A stretch of DNA of 64,000 nucleotides. It comes from Cyrtodaria siliqua. Its lineage: Eukaryota; Mollusca; Bivalvia; Adapedonta; Hiatellidae. Each line of letters begins with the position of its first letter. Position 1 is the stretch's first letter. The stretch is from positions 1 through 64,000 of the forward strand of contig JAWPHD010001806.1 in NCBI GenBank assembly GCA_037043455.1, in the 5' to 3' direction. A program made the translations under genes and the position numbers. The notes beneath the pieces were generated by a model. The model made no database searches and was not told the DNA's origin. It saw nothing but the letters and a program-made list of their open reading frames with translations. Below are positions 9,793 through 21,102 of the stretch, piece by piece.

Positions 9793-11310
9793 TTCTCCTG
9801 ATCTTCACAGAGTGCACGTCGCGGAGAGGGCACGGATGACACTCGGGATGTGTGTTTCAGTCTAGGGCCTTGTCAGCCCTACACAACATTTCCAGGATGA
9901 GCAAATATTGCATTATGCTCGGTACTAAAAATGCCGGTACTACTGAACTGACGAAAGTACGGGAGGGTTCAGTAGACTCGAGTGTCATCTGACCAAAAGT
10001 GAAGATGTCTCCTGCGTCCCATCACAGCACACATCATCTGATGTCTACAGATCCTGGAAGTCAGAAGTCCGCGGGCCGGAGCCAGAGCCCAGATATCAGG
10101 GACGCAACCATAATCCCGGGTATCGAAGCGAAGGTCGAGGCCTACATTCGACAGAAGACCGAAGGGTGACAGGACGTCGGGCGGTGTGTGCGGCGCAGGG
10201 GTCATACTGTGATGGGTATGGCCCCAAACAAAGAACCCGACCAGTAGCGGATGTAGGACAACCACCCTAGCGGATGTAGCTTAGCGGATGTAGGCCACCT
10301 TGACCATACCACTTCACCGCCACAGCGACAACTACACACAGCGAAAGCGACACACCATCTACATACATACAACAAAAGCGACACCACAGCAGCAGCACTA
10401 GATCAACCTACACACTCACCTAGAAAAGACCAGACTCTATTGTGCCCATTGCGTCAGGGTTTCCTCGACGTGTTAGTTGGCGGACGGTCTATAAACCTTC
10501 GAACTACACACACACACACATAAGCAAGTCTCAAGTCCAGACTCTATTGTACCCATCTCGGTGAGATACCGAAAGGCTTATAGAGTATGTTGGTGGAGGG
10601 ACTATAAACCTTAGAACTACACACACATAAGCAAGTCTCGATCTTCACGGCATGCACATCACAGAGTGGGCACTGATGACACTTAGGAAACTCAGTACAG
10701 GGGTCGCTTTGCCAGCCCTATACGCCATTGCCGTATACTTTATTCGCGTGGAGTAGGCACTGCTGAACCTGCTTGATCCAGGTTGTTCATGAGTAGTCTG
10801 AGTGTCGTTTGACCGAGAGTGAGGATGTCTCCTGCATCCCATCACAGCACATATCACCTGATGGCTACACTGAAGTTGGAGGTCAGAGTCAGAAGTCAGA
10901 AGCTGAGAGACACCAAACACCTCAGCATTATCGACGCCAAAGATGGAAGACTCTGGCCGAAGATGGAAGATGTACAGGCCGTCGGAGGGTATGTGCGGCG
11001 CAGGGTTCATACTTCGGCTACCTAAACTACACCAGCCCAGTAGTTCGCTGAAGCAACCACCGTAGCGGATGTTGTCCAGACCCCACCACCTCACTGCCAC
11101 AGCGACAACTACATAGAGCAGCAGCGACAAGATAATAAGCACTCAGCCGAGATGACAGCACCCAGCACTACAGATACAATGCTGATACTACAAGAAGCAC
11201 TGTCCAGACTCTTGTGCCAACACCTTTGAGATGTCTCATCAGTCTTATGGTGGAGGGACGTTAAACCTTAGAACAACACACACACACACATAAGTAAGTC
11301 TGTGTCGTGC
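9781..11310 (+). repeat. Large diverged tandem duplication, (CA)n-tailed units
   Basis: Two units of about 0.75 kb (9781-10520 and 10627-11300) share order and phrases: 'taagcaagtctc', 'gatcttcacagagtgcac', 'gatgtctcctgc(g/a)tcccatcac', 'ccagactcta', and a tail of 'ttaaaccttagaac' plus (CA)n. A partial 107-base 3' tail unit lies between them (10521-10627). Minus-strand open frames in both units (9969-10265 and 10645-11142) share the stretch around CAVMG.RRH. The similarity follows from the DNA duplication and is not evidence of a protein. Confidence 0.65.
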
Positions 11311-11382
11311 GAGTGCCAGGTTAGTCCTGGTAAAATGATAATGGGGTCTCTGGACTTACTAGCAAACAAAATATGTTGTGGC

Positions 11383-12411
11383 CAGGGCTTCTAAAATCGC
11401 CGGTTCGTCGGTCCCCAGACTGAATTCTGTTTCTCCGGACCGATTTTCTTTTCAAAATCTCTGTTAAAATCGGTCCCAGATATTTTATCTATCGGTCGTT
11501 AAAAAGTCTGCAATTACCTTACACACTCCTTGAAATATGCCTTGCGGCAATATTCTTTGATCCAAAACACGATTGTTTGTCACTCGCTGTGCGAAAGTAG
11601 GTCAATTTGGTCAATTTGGACTAAACCATTACCGATAGTAGGGAGTTTTCCGGAAGAGTCTATAGCCATGTAGCACGCCTTTGATGTGTGATCAGTGAAA
11701 GTATATCACGCGTTCTGTCGGTTCACTGAAGCGAGTGTTACCGTCTGTGATTTCTTTGATATACCGTTAGTCGTAAGGTGTTAGCCTGTTTGCTTGTGTC
11801 GTTTTTTTTTTTTAAGTGGCCAAAGCTGGGATTGAAATTTGTTTGCGTCATTAAAATACCGAGATGTGTTAATTGCTTGTTTGATTATTTTTTTACAATA
11901 ACTTTAAGTATAATATTAAGGAAAGTGATCAAACCTGACACCGTTTTTTTTTTAAGTCGGACCGAAATTGTTTGCGTTAGTCGTAACATTTGGTATTAAT
12001 TAAGCTAACTGATGAAAAACGATATTACTCAAATTTATGTAAAATCGTATATAATCCGCTAATCCGCGCGTGTTAGTCCGCGTTTTATACCTACCCGGTT
12101 TATTAGACGCTTCCGGTTCAATTTCTCAAATGATCAACAATTTTAATATTGAGTGAAAATTATTCATTCAGTAAAGCGAAGACATGATGTCAGTCATTAA
12201 AATGTACAAATTGTGATAAAGTAAGTTAGAAATAATACAAATATAATACAAACATACATTTTAAATAGTTCTCTATATCAATGACTGAACGGGAAAAAAT
12301 CATGGTGCAGCTGACGGTGGGTGGGGTACGGCGATTTTTTCAAAATAAGCGCGATTCTTACAGCAGTTAAAAACCTGGACCGATTTGCATTTTAAAATTT
12401 TAGAAGCCCTG
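11383..12411. mobile_element. Non-autonomous hAT-like transposon, copy 1
   Basis: Ends are the inverted repeats CAGGGCTTCTAAAAT (11383-11397) and ATTTTAGAAGCCCTG (12397-12411). The element is flanked by a perfect 8-bp direct repeat GTTGTGGC (11375-11382 and 12412-12419). An 8-bp target duplication with CAGGG/CCCTG termini is typical of the hAT superfamily. The 1,029-bp interior has no transposase frame, so it must be mobilised in trans. A near-identical copy lies at 26363-27431. Confidence 0.92.
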
Positions 12412-12774
12412 GTTGTGGCCACATAAAGATAATTCTTAATTAAGATAGCTTGTCAAACTTCAGGTGTATCTCTATGTTCCATTTTGGTAGAGGTATGCTA
12501 AAAGATGTTCTGATGACCTTGTGAGTGGATTGTGATATGAGCACAAAAGAAAAACCAGGCTAATCATACTAATGGCTGTGCGCGGCTGCATAAAATAATT
12601 AGTAAAGCTGTTAATGTAAAGGTAAAGGGCAAAAGCACGATGTGAGGCTTTTGCAAAAACATTTTGAAGTATGTTGTAGATCTACCAATACTCATACTCA
12701 TATTAAAACAATATATTACAAACTTATGAGACTTGTTTGTATAGTGTTCATTGCTTCTACTCTTCCCTGCTCTA

Positions 12775-13302
12775 TCAATTTCTTTTTTTTTTCTTCACTA
12801 ATATCCAATTTCTTACCCTTATTTCATCCTTCATCTTAGTATACTTTTCAACGTCATCTAAAATCATCCTACACTCTTGCTCTGATATTTGCCCGTCTTG
12901 CAGAGCCTTAGAAATCAAGTGTTTCATGCTATTTAATTTGCTTTCAGCAATCATACTGATTTCATCATGTTTCTCTGCTTTCAAATGCAGTCGTTTGCTA
13001 ATGAACTTGCCAGCAATTCCAAGAACCCCGCAGATAAAATCAGCTATATCTAGTGGTACAACAATCGGTATGGCAATTATAGTTGAAAGTAGGCCTATTC
13101 CCACCCCACCCATTCCAAGACTCGCAGAAGTCAATACCATATCAATACCATCAATAATATTTATTCCATGTCTGTATTTTTTATAAAGCCATTTTCTTTC
13201 TGTTATTAATCTCTGCTACAATTTAGATATTTTTTGTAATCTATAATTTTGACCATTTTCTGTGGGCAGTTGAGGATACAACTCTGCTGTTGGTTGCTTC
13301 AT
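12775..13302 (-). pseudogene. Polinton-like small hydrophobic protein (gene C)
   Basis: The frame runs from an ATG at 13302 to TGA at 12775-12777 (175 codons) with one in-frame TAG at 13216-13218. Downstream of that stop a clean 121-codon frame remains. It has a Gly-rich hydrophobic segment (around GMGGVGIGLLSTIIAIP), a second hydrophobic stretch, then a charged helical tail with KLNSMKHLISKALQDGQISE. I recognise this layout (membrane-like hairpin plus helical C-terminus) from uncharacterised proteins of Polinton-like elements in cnidarian and mollusc genomes, but no biochemical function is known to me. It ends in a Lys-rich tail and lies 26 bases after gene B, as expected of a compact viral-type gene array. 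Confidence 0.7.
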
Positions 13303-13328
13303 TTTATTTAATTTAAATTTTTTTATTT

Positions 13329-13875
13329 TCAAATATATATTTCAATTAATAAGGACACTACGTTACTAGTCGCATCACGGTTATCTTCCTTAGAAACAAG
13401 ATTAATTATAGAACCCATTTTTATTTCAAATGGAACTTTAAAGGTTTCATATCCTAAACGCTTACCATCTGACAACAGATCTCCGTATCCCAATTGCTCT
13501 ACCCCGTCGACAGACAAAACAACCCACACTATACAATTCTTTCTCGTGCTTACTGCCCCCATTCGTAAAATTCGCCCATTACTCACCATAACATACCAAG
13601 GATCTTTATGATGTCCACCATTACTCCACCTCCATTCATAGCTGTCTTTTGTAAGTCCCCATACTCTTCAGCCCATATCGTTATCAGTGATTTTTTCCCA
13701 GCTTTTAGCATGGTGGTATGAAAATCACGTAAAACACCTATGCTCTGCTTTATTACTGAGGTTCTGTCAAATATTTTGCTTTCCAATTTTCTACTACTTC
13801 TAACATTATCTCATTTTTAACCTCTTCTCTATGAGAATCCTCGCTGTTATCATAACTTGCTCCATATATAATCAT
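13329..13875 (-). pseudogene. Polinton-like uncharacterised gene B, frameshifted
   Basis: Two overlapping minus-strand frames (13583-13786 and 13329-13589) look like one gene of about 180 codons starting at an ATG near 13875. At least two frame changes are apparent, near 13790 and near 13650. The downstream half is clean and includes CIVWVVLSVDGVEQLGYGD and a beta-rich C-terminus (VPFEIKMGSIINLV). The start region is Asp/Glu/Ser-rich. It overlaps the apparent end of gene A and precedes gene C by 26 bases. No family function is assigned; it is linked to the element by position and style only. Confidence 0.6.
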
Positions 13876-15034
13876 TGTTTATAATATGTGGAATAAATTC
13901 TAAAACACAACTAAATGGCAATCCGTGATTATTTATTTTCTTATTACTTCTATGTTTAACTCTGTAATAGTCCCATTAGACAGACAACGGAATTCTGTAT
14001 GTTCCATAATATGTGTTGTTATAATGTCCCCAAAGTTTTTATTGAGAACTGGAACAACTCCGATTAAAGTACTTAGTTAAGGAGAACCGTTTAAATAGTT
14101 TTTACTCGTATTTATTTGTTCCAAGTGAACATATAATTGCTTGACTACAGCAAAATCAATCCGTCTGTCTCCAGTGTATGTACCTCTAAGCAAAACCTAT
14201 TCCAGGAGTCCGAGGATAGATAATAGATTTCCTGATAATTTAATATCTTCTTGTGTTATCAGAGTTACGATCCCGTTAATATCAGTCACTGATAAATTTA
14301 TATTATCAGTTGAAAATAAATAAGCTAGTTTACGAAAACTATATAAACCAGAGCTCCAGATAAGGATTTGGCCATTGAGTATTTTTACTCCATTGTTTTT
14401 ATTTTAATTGGGTACTGTATTTTGTATTTGGGTTAAAAAATATTTTTTATCCCCATCATTTATTTTTCAACTGGGTAATTTTACCTACCCGGATGTTTTC
14501 AATTGGGTATTTCCTTGTAAAATTAACTAACAACAAACAAAACACATAATCAAACATGGTACTCATGTTTATCATTAACATGTTCTGTACGTTTGTTTAC
14601 ATTCGCCAACATTTTTAACCGATGCTTGATTTAGATCACCGGGCGCCTACACGATATAAAAAGGGTACGGACAACAATGAGTAAATCGCGCACAATTAAA
14701 ACTGAATTTTGGAACCAGTCTATCCACTCGGCAGTTTCGGTCTTTTACCTATATTTGATTCTGTTTCGAGATATTGTGAGAACTCTGGGCCAATACGCTA
14801 TCGATTAGAAATGAAAAATTGCAAATACGCAAGCAATTTGCGAGGAATTGCGTATCAAACATTTCTTTTGCATTATAATATGCATGGATTTGTATTTATA
14901 TTGCTTTTTCTACCATTTTATTTTTGCTTATTTACACAAATATGCACCTTATCTCAGAAGCAGGAGCTCTGAAAACCCAATTTAATTTTGATATAGTTTA
15001 GAGTCTTCTTCCGTTCGAGAACTTTGTCCTCCAT
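13856..15034 (-). pseudogene. Polinton-like gene A, split by an inserted element
   Basis: Minus-strand translation between 14330 and 13870 gives protein-like stretches with several stops, for example NINLSVTDINGIVTLITQED and RRIDFAVVKQLYVHLEQINT. Upstream, an ATG at 15034 opens a short charged frame, but 14349-14971 is an unrelated CAGAGCTCC-ended insertion. The C-terminal part runs to a TGA near 13856, overlapping gene B. The general look (beta-rich, repeated Asp-Ile-Asn) would suit a capsid-associated protein, but this is inference. Joining the two halves across the insertion is uncertain. Confidence 0.5.
14349..14971. mobile_element. CAGAGCTCC-ended inverted-repeat element nested in gene A
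   Basis: The left end CAGAGCTCCAGATAAG (14349-14364) is mirrored by a right end whose reverse complement begins CAGAGCTCCTGCTTCTGAGA. The interior is AT-rich with no transposase. The C-A-G termini suggest a hAT-like non-autonomous element. No clean 8-bp target duplication is visible, so class and exact borders are tentative. It contains 'actgggtaattttacctacccgg', a small hairpin. Confidence 0.55.
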
Positions 15035-15364
15035 TATAATTATACCAACCTACACAATATGTAAAACTCCTTAACCCAACTTTACATCCCCGTTTCGGTT
15101 ATCTATATACTGTTGTAAATTAACTGGTTTATTTATATTTGAAATTGTATGATACATTATATAAATTATGATAGATAAAAAAATTAAGTTTAATCAGGGC
15201 GCCCGCTATATGCTATCGGGGTCTTTTGATAAATAATAAATCAAAATATAGTTATTACATCTGATGAAAAAAGCTTTAAAGTATAATTCCTAGACATATT
15301 TGGAAAATACAAACTCCCCTATGTGAAATCAGATGCTCTTGTACAATGATGGCATACAGATTGG

Positions 15365-16429
15365 ATGAGTTCTTGGCAAAATCAGTTAAACTTTGCTTTG
15401 TGGTGTGCACATGCTACAACAGCTTGTGGCATTGATTATCAAAATCACATGAAAGCAGATTCTATGATTGGTTCACTGTTCAAGTTTCATGTATATTACC
15501 AAATCAGAAGGATATTATTTGAAATGAGAGTAGCATTGCCACAAGACCCCAGTTTGAATGCTTTTAATAATTCTTATGACCGCAGTGCTTATGAAAGAAT
15601 ATGTAGCAAATGCAACGTAGACAAAAACACGGACTGGCGACAAAAACAAAGTTATGACCAAGGTTTAGGGACGATTTACCAATATCACACTGAGTGGGGT
15701 TATTATCCAATATCATCAGGCACAAATACTGTGTATGACAGCAAGTGGCATAGCTTTACGGAATATTTCTCGTCAACAAAGCATCATATAGATTATAAAG
15801 CGCAAGGATCGGAAGCAAACAATGCATGGACTACATTTATACTTGATAAGTCAGACGGATTCATACAGGCCGGAGTAGAAAGAATTAATGATTCTATAAG
15901 AACTTATTGCTGGGTAATTCTCAGCTCGCAATCTCAAACAAGAAAAGATATCACAGGTACTGGTATGGCGTTTGATGCCCAGAAGCAATTTCTCGCAAAT
16001 GTAGAAGACTCTATAAATAGTCCAGTGGATTTGCCAAGTCAAACATCAAGATATCAAGATATGTTGAAATATGCCAGAAGTAAAGTAGATTTTGTTTTTG
16101 GAGTTGGTTTATATAATATTATGTCGCCAAGTGACATGGAGCTTCAAACTGAAACTATTTAAGATTATAATAATGAAATTGTCGTAGCAACAGAAAAACA
16201 ATCGCTTAGATTAAATAATGGCGTGAATATAACACCTGTACCACCAAAGATAGTTGCTCCCGTGCAAGGCACAAATACGAATAAACAGTGAAACCCTGAT
16301 ATTGCATTGTCTCCACCCGTGGAACAAAAGAATTTTGCAGAAAATCATGATGATAAAGGAACTGCTTTGATTGTTGGGGGTATAGTTGTTGTATTGACAT
16401 CAATAGTCTTGTATGAAATTACTTCTTAG
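15365..16429 (+). pseudogene. Polinton-like structural protein gene D
   Basis: The best-preserved gene of the relic: a 265-codon open frame from ATG 15365 to TAA 16160-16162. The same frame continues past that stop and a TGA (16289-16291) to TAG 16427-16429, about 354 codons in all. Visible features are an N-terminal WQNQLNFALWCAHATTACGI, a central tract with FILDKSDGF and DAQKQFLANVEDSI, a Pro/Gln-rich linker, and a C-terminal membrane span (ALIVGGIVVVLTSIVLYEI). I recognise it as an uncharacterised, widely dispersed gene of Polinton-like elements in marine invertebrates; a virion or membrane role is plausible but unproven. Its end overlaps convergent gene E by 11 bases. Confidence 0.75.
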
Positions 16430-18092
16430 TAATCCATTCTTTAGCGGCAACATATAACAATGAAGCAATAGCAATAACTAAAGCCCACGCATTGTTTCCA
16501 AGCCAGTTTACGACTTTTCCAGTGGTAGATAATAACCAAGACACAATAGACCCAATTACACCAGGCAAGGTGGTGGCGGCTTTTTCAGCAAGTGTAGAAA
16601 GAAGCTTACCAAGATTACTTAACTATTTTTTTACCCATTCTTTTACTCCTCCTCTGTCTTTAGGTGGGGTGTTGTGGTGTAGTTCCACCTGATGGAATCT
16701 GTCTTTATGTGTGGGTGCTGTTGGTGTAGTTACGCCTGATGAAATAATTGCCTCAACTATCATTCCAATATTCATCCCAATCGCAGTCAAAACACTAACT
16801 ATAGTTATACCTTGCTCCTTGAATAAAGTGCTTATTCTTTCACCAAGGGTTGTATCTTCTCTTAGCACTTTATTTACAGTTTCTCTTAATCAGTTTACTT
16901 GACTGCGTAGTGCTTCCTTAATGTTAGCACTCGCTGCTTCCAATCTGACACTTCTCTCTTCTTCGTTACATTCTAATTCAGTGTTTGACAACAAAGTCCA
17001 GATATATACATTAAATCCAAACACATTGTGTGGGGAAAAACAGAATTAATTAAGTTAAATGGACACTATTTAAGCCTTTTTTCATGTAAATCTTTTATCC
17101 CACACAAAATTTCAAACTAAGCAAAATGTTGTCCCAAAATGCAACTTTATACATTTCATTAATTAACCAGATGTAAAATCAGTTATCTTATAACACCCAT
17201 CTAGCTGTATTTACCTGCTTCTTGCAGATCTAATAAACATTACAATCTTCAAATACATAACTGGTCAATATGTCACTCTTTGACTTGGATGTGAATAAAT
17301 ATCAATCAAATATCACTTATTCCTCAAGTCTATGGTTTCGACAGAAACATCTGCACCATTCCTTAATCTAATTTCTCTTACTACCTTTATAGTTTTTCAA
17401 ATTATTTTATCTTTTTCTTTATGCACTTTTAATGAAGAAGAGAAATTGCAAAAGAAAAAAAAAGTAAAAAAAAAAATTCTCTGTTTAAAAAAGTTCAAAT
17501 ATAAAACTTTATCAAAAGTTCACTGAAATTTGTTTCATGAAGATTTGACAAATATCTAGAGTACAGTTTGTTTTCTAAAAGTCAGGTGATTGTCACATTT
17601 TCACTCTGTTTAATTCTTTATATATTTATTTGACCATGTTTAAAGACCATGGTCTGAAAATCTCAACCATGGCCAACCATAGTCAACACCATGGTCAACC
17701 ATGGTCTACAAAGTTTGACCCTGGTCAAAAATAGTTTACCATCATTATCAAATATGACCATAGTCAACCACGGTCAGCCATGGTCGACCATGGTCATATA
17801 TGGATAAAACCATGGTATTTGATGGTCTACCATGGTAGTTTATGGTTGGCAATCAAAAAACATGGTGACCATGGTAAAACCATGGTCTCCATTTCGCCTG
17901 GGTATAATGCTTGTTCTTTGTCTTGCCCCACGAGGTTAGCAATATGAATGCTCCGGTTTAGGACATCTTCTTGGAATTCTTCATTGGGTTGTAATAATTT
18001 GTTAATATTTCGTTAATCATCATCAATATCACCAACCTCATCTGGGTCATATTTAGGATTATCAAAATCAAATCAAATCCACCTTCTGCCAT
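16419..18092 (-). pseudogene. Polinton-like gene E, interrupted by a 0.9-kb repeat
   Basis: This minus-strand gene begins at ATG 18092 with an acidic Asp/Tyr/Pro-rich N-terminus (a frame change occurs within the first 10 codons) and is readable to about 17903. A foreign repeat occupies 16971-17902. Protein-like sequence then resumes (EEERSVRLEAASANIKEALR) and, after a TGA near 16900 and a TAG at 16623-16625, ends at TAA 16419. The remaining open part (16623-16868) is helical, with a hydrophobic stretch around IVSVLTAIGMNIGMIVEAII. The last portion includes a membrane-like segment (NAWALVIAIASLLYVAA). Function is unknown. It is convergent with gene D and divergent from gene F. Confidence 0.65.
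16971..17902. mobile_element. Repeat nested in gene E with CCATGG-rich right half
   Basis: 16971-17340 is a close copy, in the same orientation, of 39336-39715 (both open 'ttctaattcagtgtttgaca'). The right part, 17636-17895, is a loose array of ACCATGGTC/ACCATAGTCAACC words. The right end TTTCGCCTGGG resembles the inverted left end CCCTGCGAAAA of the 38266-40113 element, so both belong to one family of elements with subterminal CCATGG-rich palindromic repeats. Gene E sequence resumes on both sides. Confidence 0.7.
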
Positions 18093-18130
18093 TACTATTA
18101 TATTAGAAAGGTATAATTTCTAAATAAAGT

Positions 18131-18445
18131 ATGTCTAAATACGGAAATAAATTAGATTCTTATAGAAAACGTTTAAAGGCATCCATCAGAGTGTCGTAAT
18201 AACAAATAACCCATGTTCTATCAACCAAGCACATCAATTTCTTGTAAGATTCCCTAATTTGAGTTCTAATGATGTTGTTGTTCCGAGAACTGCTCATCTG
18301 ATGCTAATGCCAATGTGAATTTCGGCAGAGTCATCGTGAAGAAAACGACAACAAGAATAAGTGGCAATGAGGTTATGAGTATAGAAGATAGAGATATATT
18401 TTATTGTTATACTGATTTGTGGAAAACTGAAACAGAAAGGGAAAA
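18131..18445 (+). pseudogene. Capsid-like gene F (Polinton-type), 3' truncated
   Basis: An ATG at 18131 starts a short basic frame (MSKYGNKLDSYRKRLKASI), followed by stops and frame changes. Protein-like stretches reappear: FPNLSSNDVVVP and RVIVKKTTTRISGNEVMSIE leading into YCYTDLWKTETER. This pattern is what I recall from a conserved Polinton-type gene often labelled 'F54H12.2-like', believed to be a major-capsid-type protein. Only the N-terminal fifth or so is present. At about 18445 it abuts antisense polymerase sequence, so the rest was lost by deletion or rearrangement. It is divergent from gene E, 39 bases away. Confidence 0.65.
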
Positions 18446-19951
18446 AGAGTTTTGTGAAGTTCGTTAGGGTATTCTAAATGTACTTCAAGTACATAACTGG
18501 CCTTATCCTTGTCTTGGTGATAAATATATGGGACAGATTCCGGTTTAACATAATCTTGTATTAACTTGCTTCCATTTGAACCCACCAAAGAACAAATGTT
18601 GCATGGTTCATTGCCCAGCCATATAGGTTATTGGCGTTATAATACATTATGGGGTTCTTATCTTTTTCAGGATTATAATCAGAAAGATTTTGATGTCTGC
18701 TTTGCAATGGCATGCCTTTTCGATACCATTGTCATTCCACCCCTCTCTATGAATAAATGTTTGATTTACTCATTCAGTAGTTCTAAATGTATCTTCATAT
18801 ATTTCAGTAAAGCATCCCAAGATAAGCCGGAGGCTGTGTAGTAGTGCAGTGGGTCAAGTTTATATGTTTCCATACAGGTTTTTCTGAAAGTTGTGAATAC
18901 GTCGGCCAGTAAAGTGATGTCTGTATAAATCGTGATAATCCCCGAGTGTTTTACAGTTGAATTCTTTCCATATTTTCTGCGCGTGTTCGTAATCTTGTGT
19001 GCTTATACTCTCATCTGTCAGACTACTGTAGAATTTCTCTATTGAGAGTAATTGCGGTTCTTGGAATTTGTCAAAGCTGTCCATATATATGTAGGGACTA
19101 AGACACCCTTTCTGAGAAGTAAATCTGTTTGAGCACCAAATTCTTTTCTCGTAATGTTAAAATGGTCATTAATTTTGCCTCTACTAATTACTCCAGGGAG
19201 GATAACAAAAACTGGACACTATCTAAGAATTTAAGTTGTCTGAGGTTGAAACTTATGTATTTTTCTGAGTTGTTGGGAATACTCGTAATATTTCACTAAT
19301 CTTTTGCTATTTTTTGCAGTATCAGATGGCTGTCTTAGCCCTTGAGATTATGGAAAATTACAGGAATTGGTGTAACATAGGGTTTTATTCTCAATTTTAG
19401 ATTACAGTCATTATGAGTTGCACCTCTATACTCTCCCATTATGTGGCAATGGGCTCTTACTCTATCTTCACCTAGTTCCTTCTCGCAAATCGAGCAAAAT
19501 TTTCTTCTTTAAATTATCTCTTGTTTTCTTCAGCAATCACTAATGGTTTTGTCAAAGATTTTATTTATCTTATACTGCTCTCGTTTTAGGCTTTTTAGGA
19601 ATTTCTCGATAGCATCCTCGCCTCTGTATATGACTGTTTTTTCCGTTTTACCATCAAATCTTACAACTTGATAACCAAAACCACACCCCTCATGCTTGTT
19701 ACGGATTTCACTCTTATCTCCTACTTTTGTTACTTGGGGTTTGATTATACTCTCAAAATCAGCCTATATGACATATGGAACAGGCATTTGTTTAGGATAA
19801 TTTATGAATTGAATGTGATTTTTTCCTTCCTCAGGCATTTCAATTCTCACTGCATTGCCGTTGATCGCTTCAGAATCTATTTTATGCTTAATAAGTAAAT
19901 CTTCTCTCGGAAAGCTGTAGAGACATCTATCACAGAAATGTGTCTGTGTCT

Positions 19952-20159
19952 GGGCTCTGTTTCATTAACCATCTTACGATTAGTCTTAAATGTTAAAATC
20001 GTTCACTTTGTTCACAAAAACATTCAATGTAGACAATTATGTGTGCACGTAGTGTAGAAATATCACTCGTATAAGAAAATGTAATTGAAAAGTGAAATTT
20101 ATATTGCAGCATTTAAGAAATTGATTTACGATCAAAGTTGTTTCATAAAACAGAGCTCT
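19952..20159. mobile_element. Short inverted-repeat MITE in the polymerase remnant
   Basis: The left end GGGCTCTGTTTCATTAACCA pairs imperfectly with the right end 'gttgtttcataaaacagagctc', with further matching of 'cttacgat...cttaaatg' to 'catttaag...tttacgatcaaag'. It is about 208 bp with no coding sequence. Polymerase-like sequence stops exactly where it begins. Confidence 0.65.
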
Positions 20160-20220
20160 GGATTTTACACTGAATGAATGAATGCTGTTTTACGGCATGT
20201 CGACAAATGGCATTTGTCAG

Positions 20221-21102
20221 TTTTTTTATGCCCCCGAAGGGTGGCATATAGTAATCGCACTGTCTGTCCGTTCGCGTGTACACTCGTGTCCGCTTCATAA
20301 CTCTGACAATAATGGACAGATTTTCAAATAACTTCGCACAATTGCTAACCACAACAAAACGACGTGTCGTGCAGAAAAACCAGGTCCGTGGCTCCAAAGG
20401 TCAAGGTCACAATTAGAGATCAAAGGTCGAACTTCCGTTCGTCTATACACTCGTGTCCGCTTCATAACTCTGACAATAATGGATGGATTTTCAAATAACT
20501 TCGCACAATTGCTCACCACAACAAGGCAACGTGTCACGCACAAAATACAGGTCCATCGCTCCAAGGTCAAGGTCACAGTTAGAGATCAAAGGTCAAAATC
20601 CGTTTGTCTGTACACTCGTGTCCGCTTCATAACTCTGACAATAATGGATGGATTTTCAAATAATTTCGCACAATTGCTCACCACAACAAGACGACGTGTC
20701 ACGCACAAAATCCAGGTCCATGGCTCCAAGGTCAAGGTCACACTTAGAGATCAAAGTTCAAAATCTGTTCGTCTATACAATCGTCTCCGCTTCATAACTC
20801 GGACAATAATCAACGGATTTTCAAATAACTTCGCACAATTGCTCACCATAACAAGATGTCGGGTCTCGAAAAAAAAATATATTCATTTTAATTATTATTT
20901 TTTAATTTTTCTTATTTTTTTCTTATTTTTTTTTTTTAATTTTTTTTTTTAATTTTTATTTTCTTTTATTTTTATTGTTTGTTTGATTTTTTTTATTGAT
21001 TTTTTTAAAATATATCTGTTGGTTTCATATTGCTCCAAGGTCAAGGTCACACGTACAGGTCACTTCGGGAGCATTCGTCACTTATTGTGACATTTCTTGT
21101 TT
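20221..21102 (-). mobile_element. Element with internal ~170-bp tandem units, copy 1
   Basis: Inverted ends ATGCCCCCGAAG (20228-20239) and CTTCGGGAGCATTCG (21063-21077) enclose about four units of 165-175 bp. Each unit carries CACTCGTGTCCGCTTCATAA, 'ggattttcaaataacttcgcacaattgct' and 'aaggtcaaggtcaca'. A T-rich low-complexity block fills 20880-21000. The reverse-oriented relative at 58856-59265 has two units and the same ends (AACAAGAAATGTCAC ... GGGCATAAAA). It separates two parts of the polymerase remnant. Confidence 0.75.
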
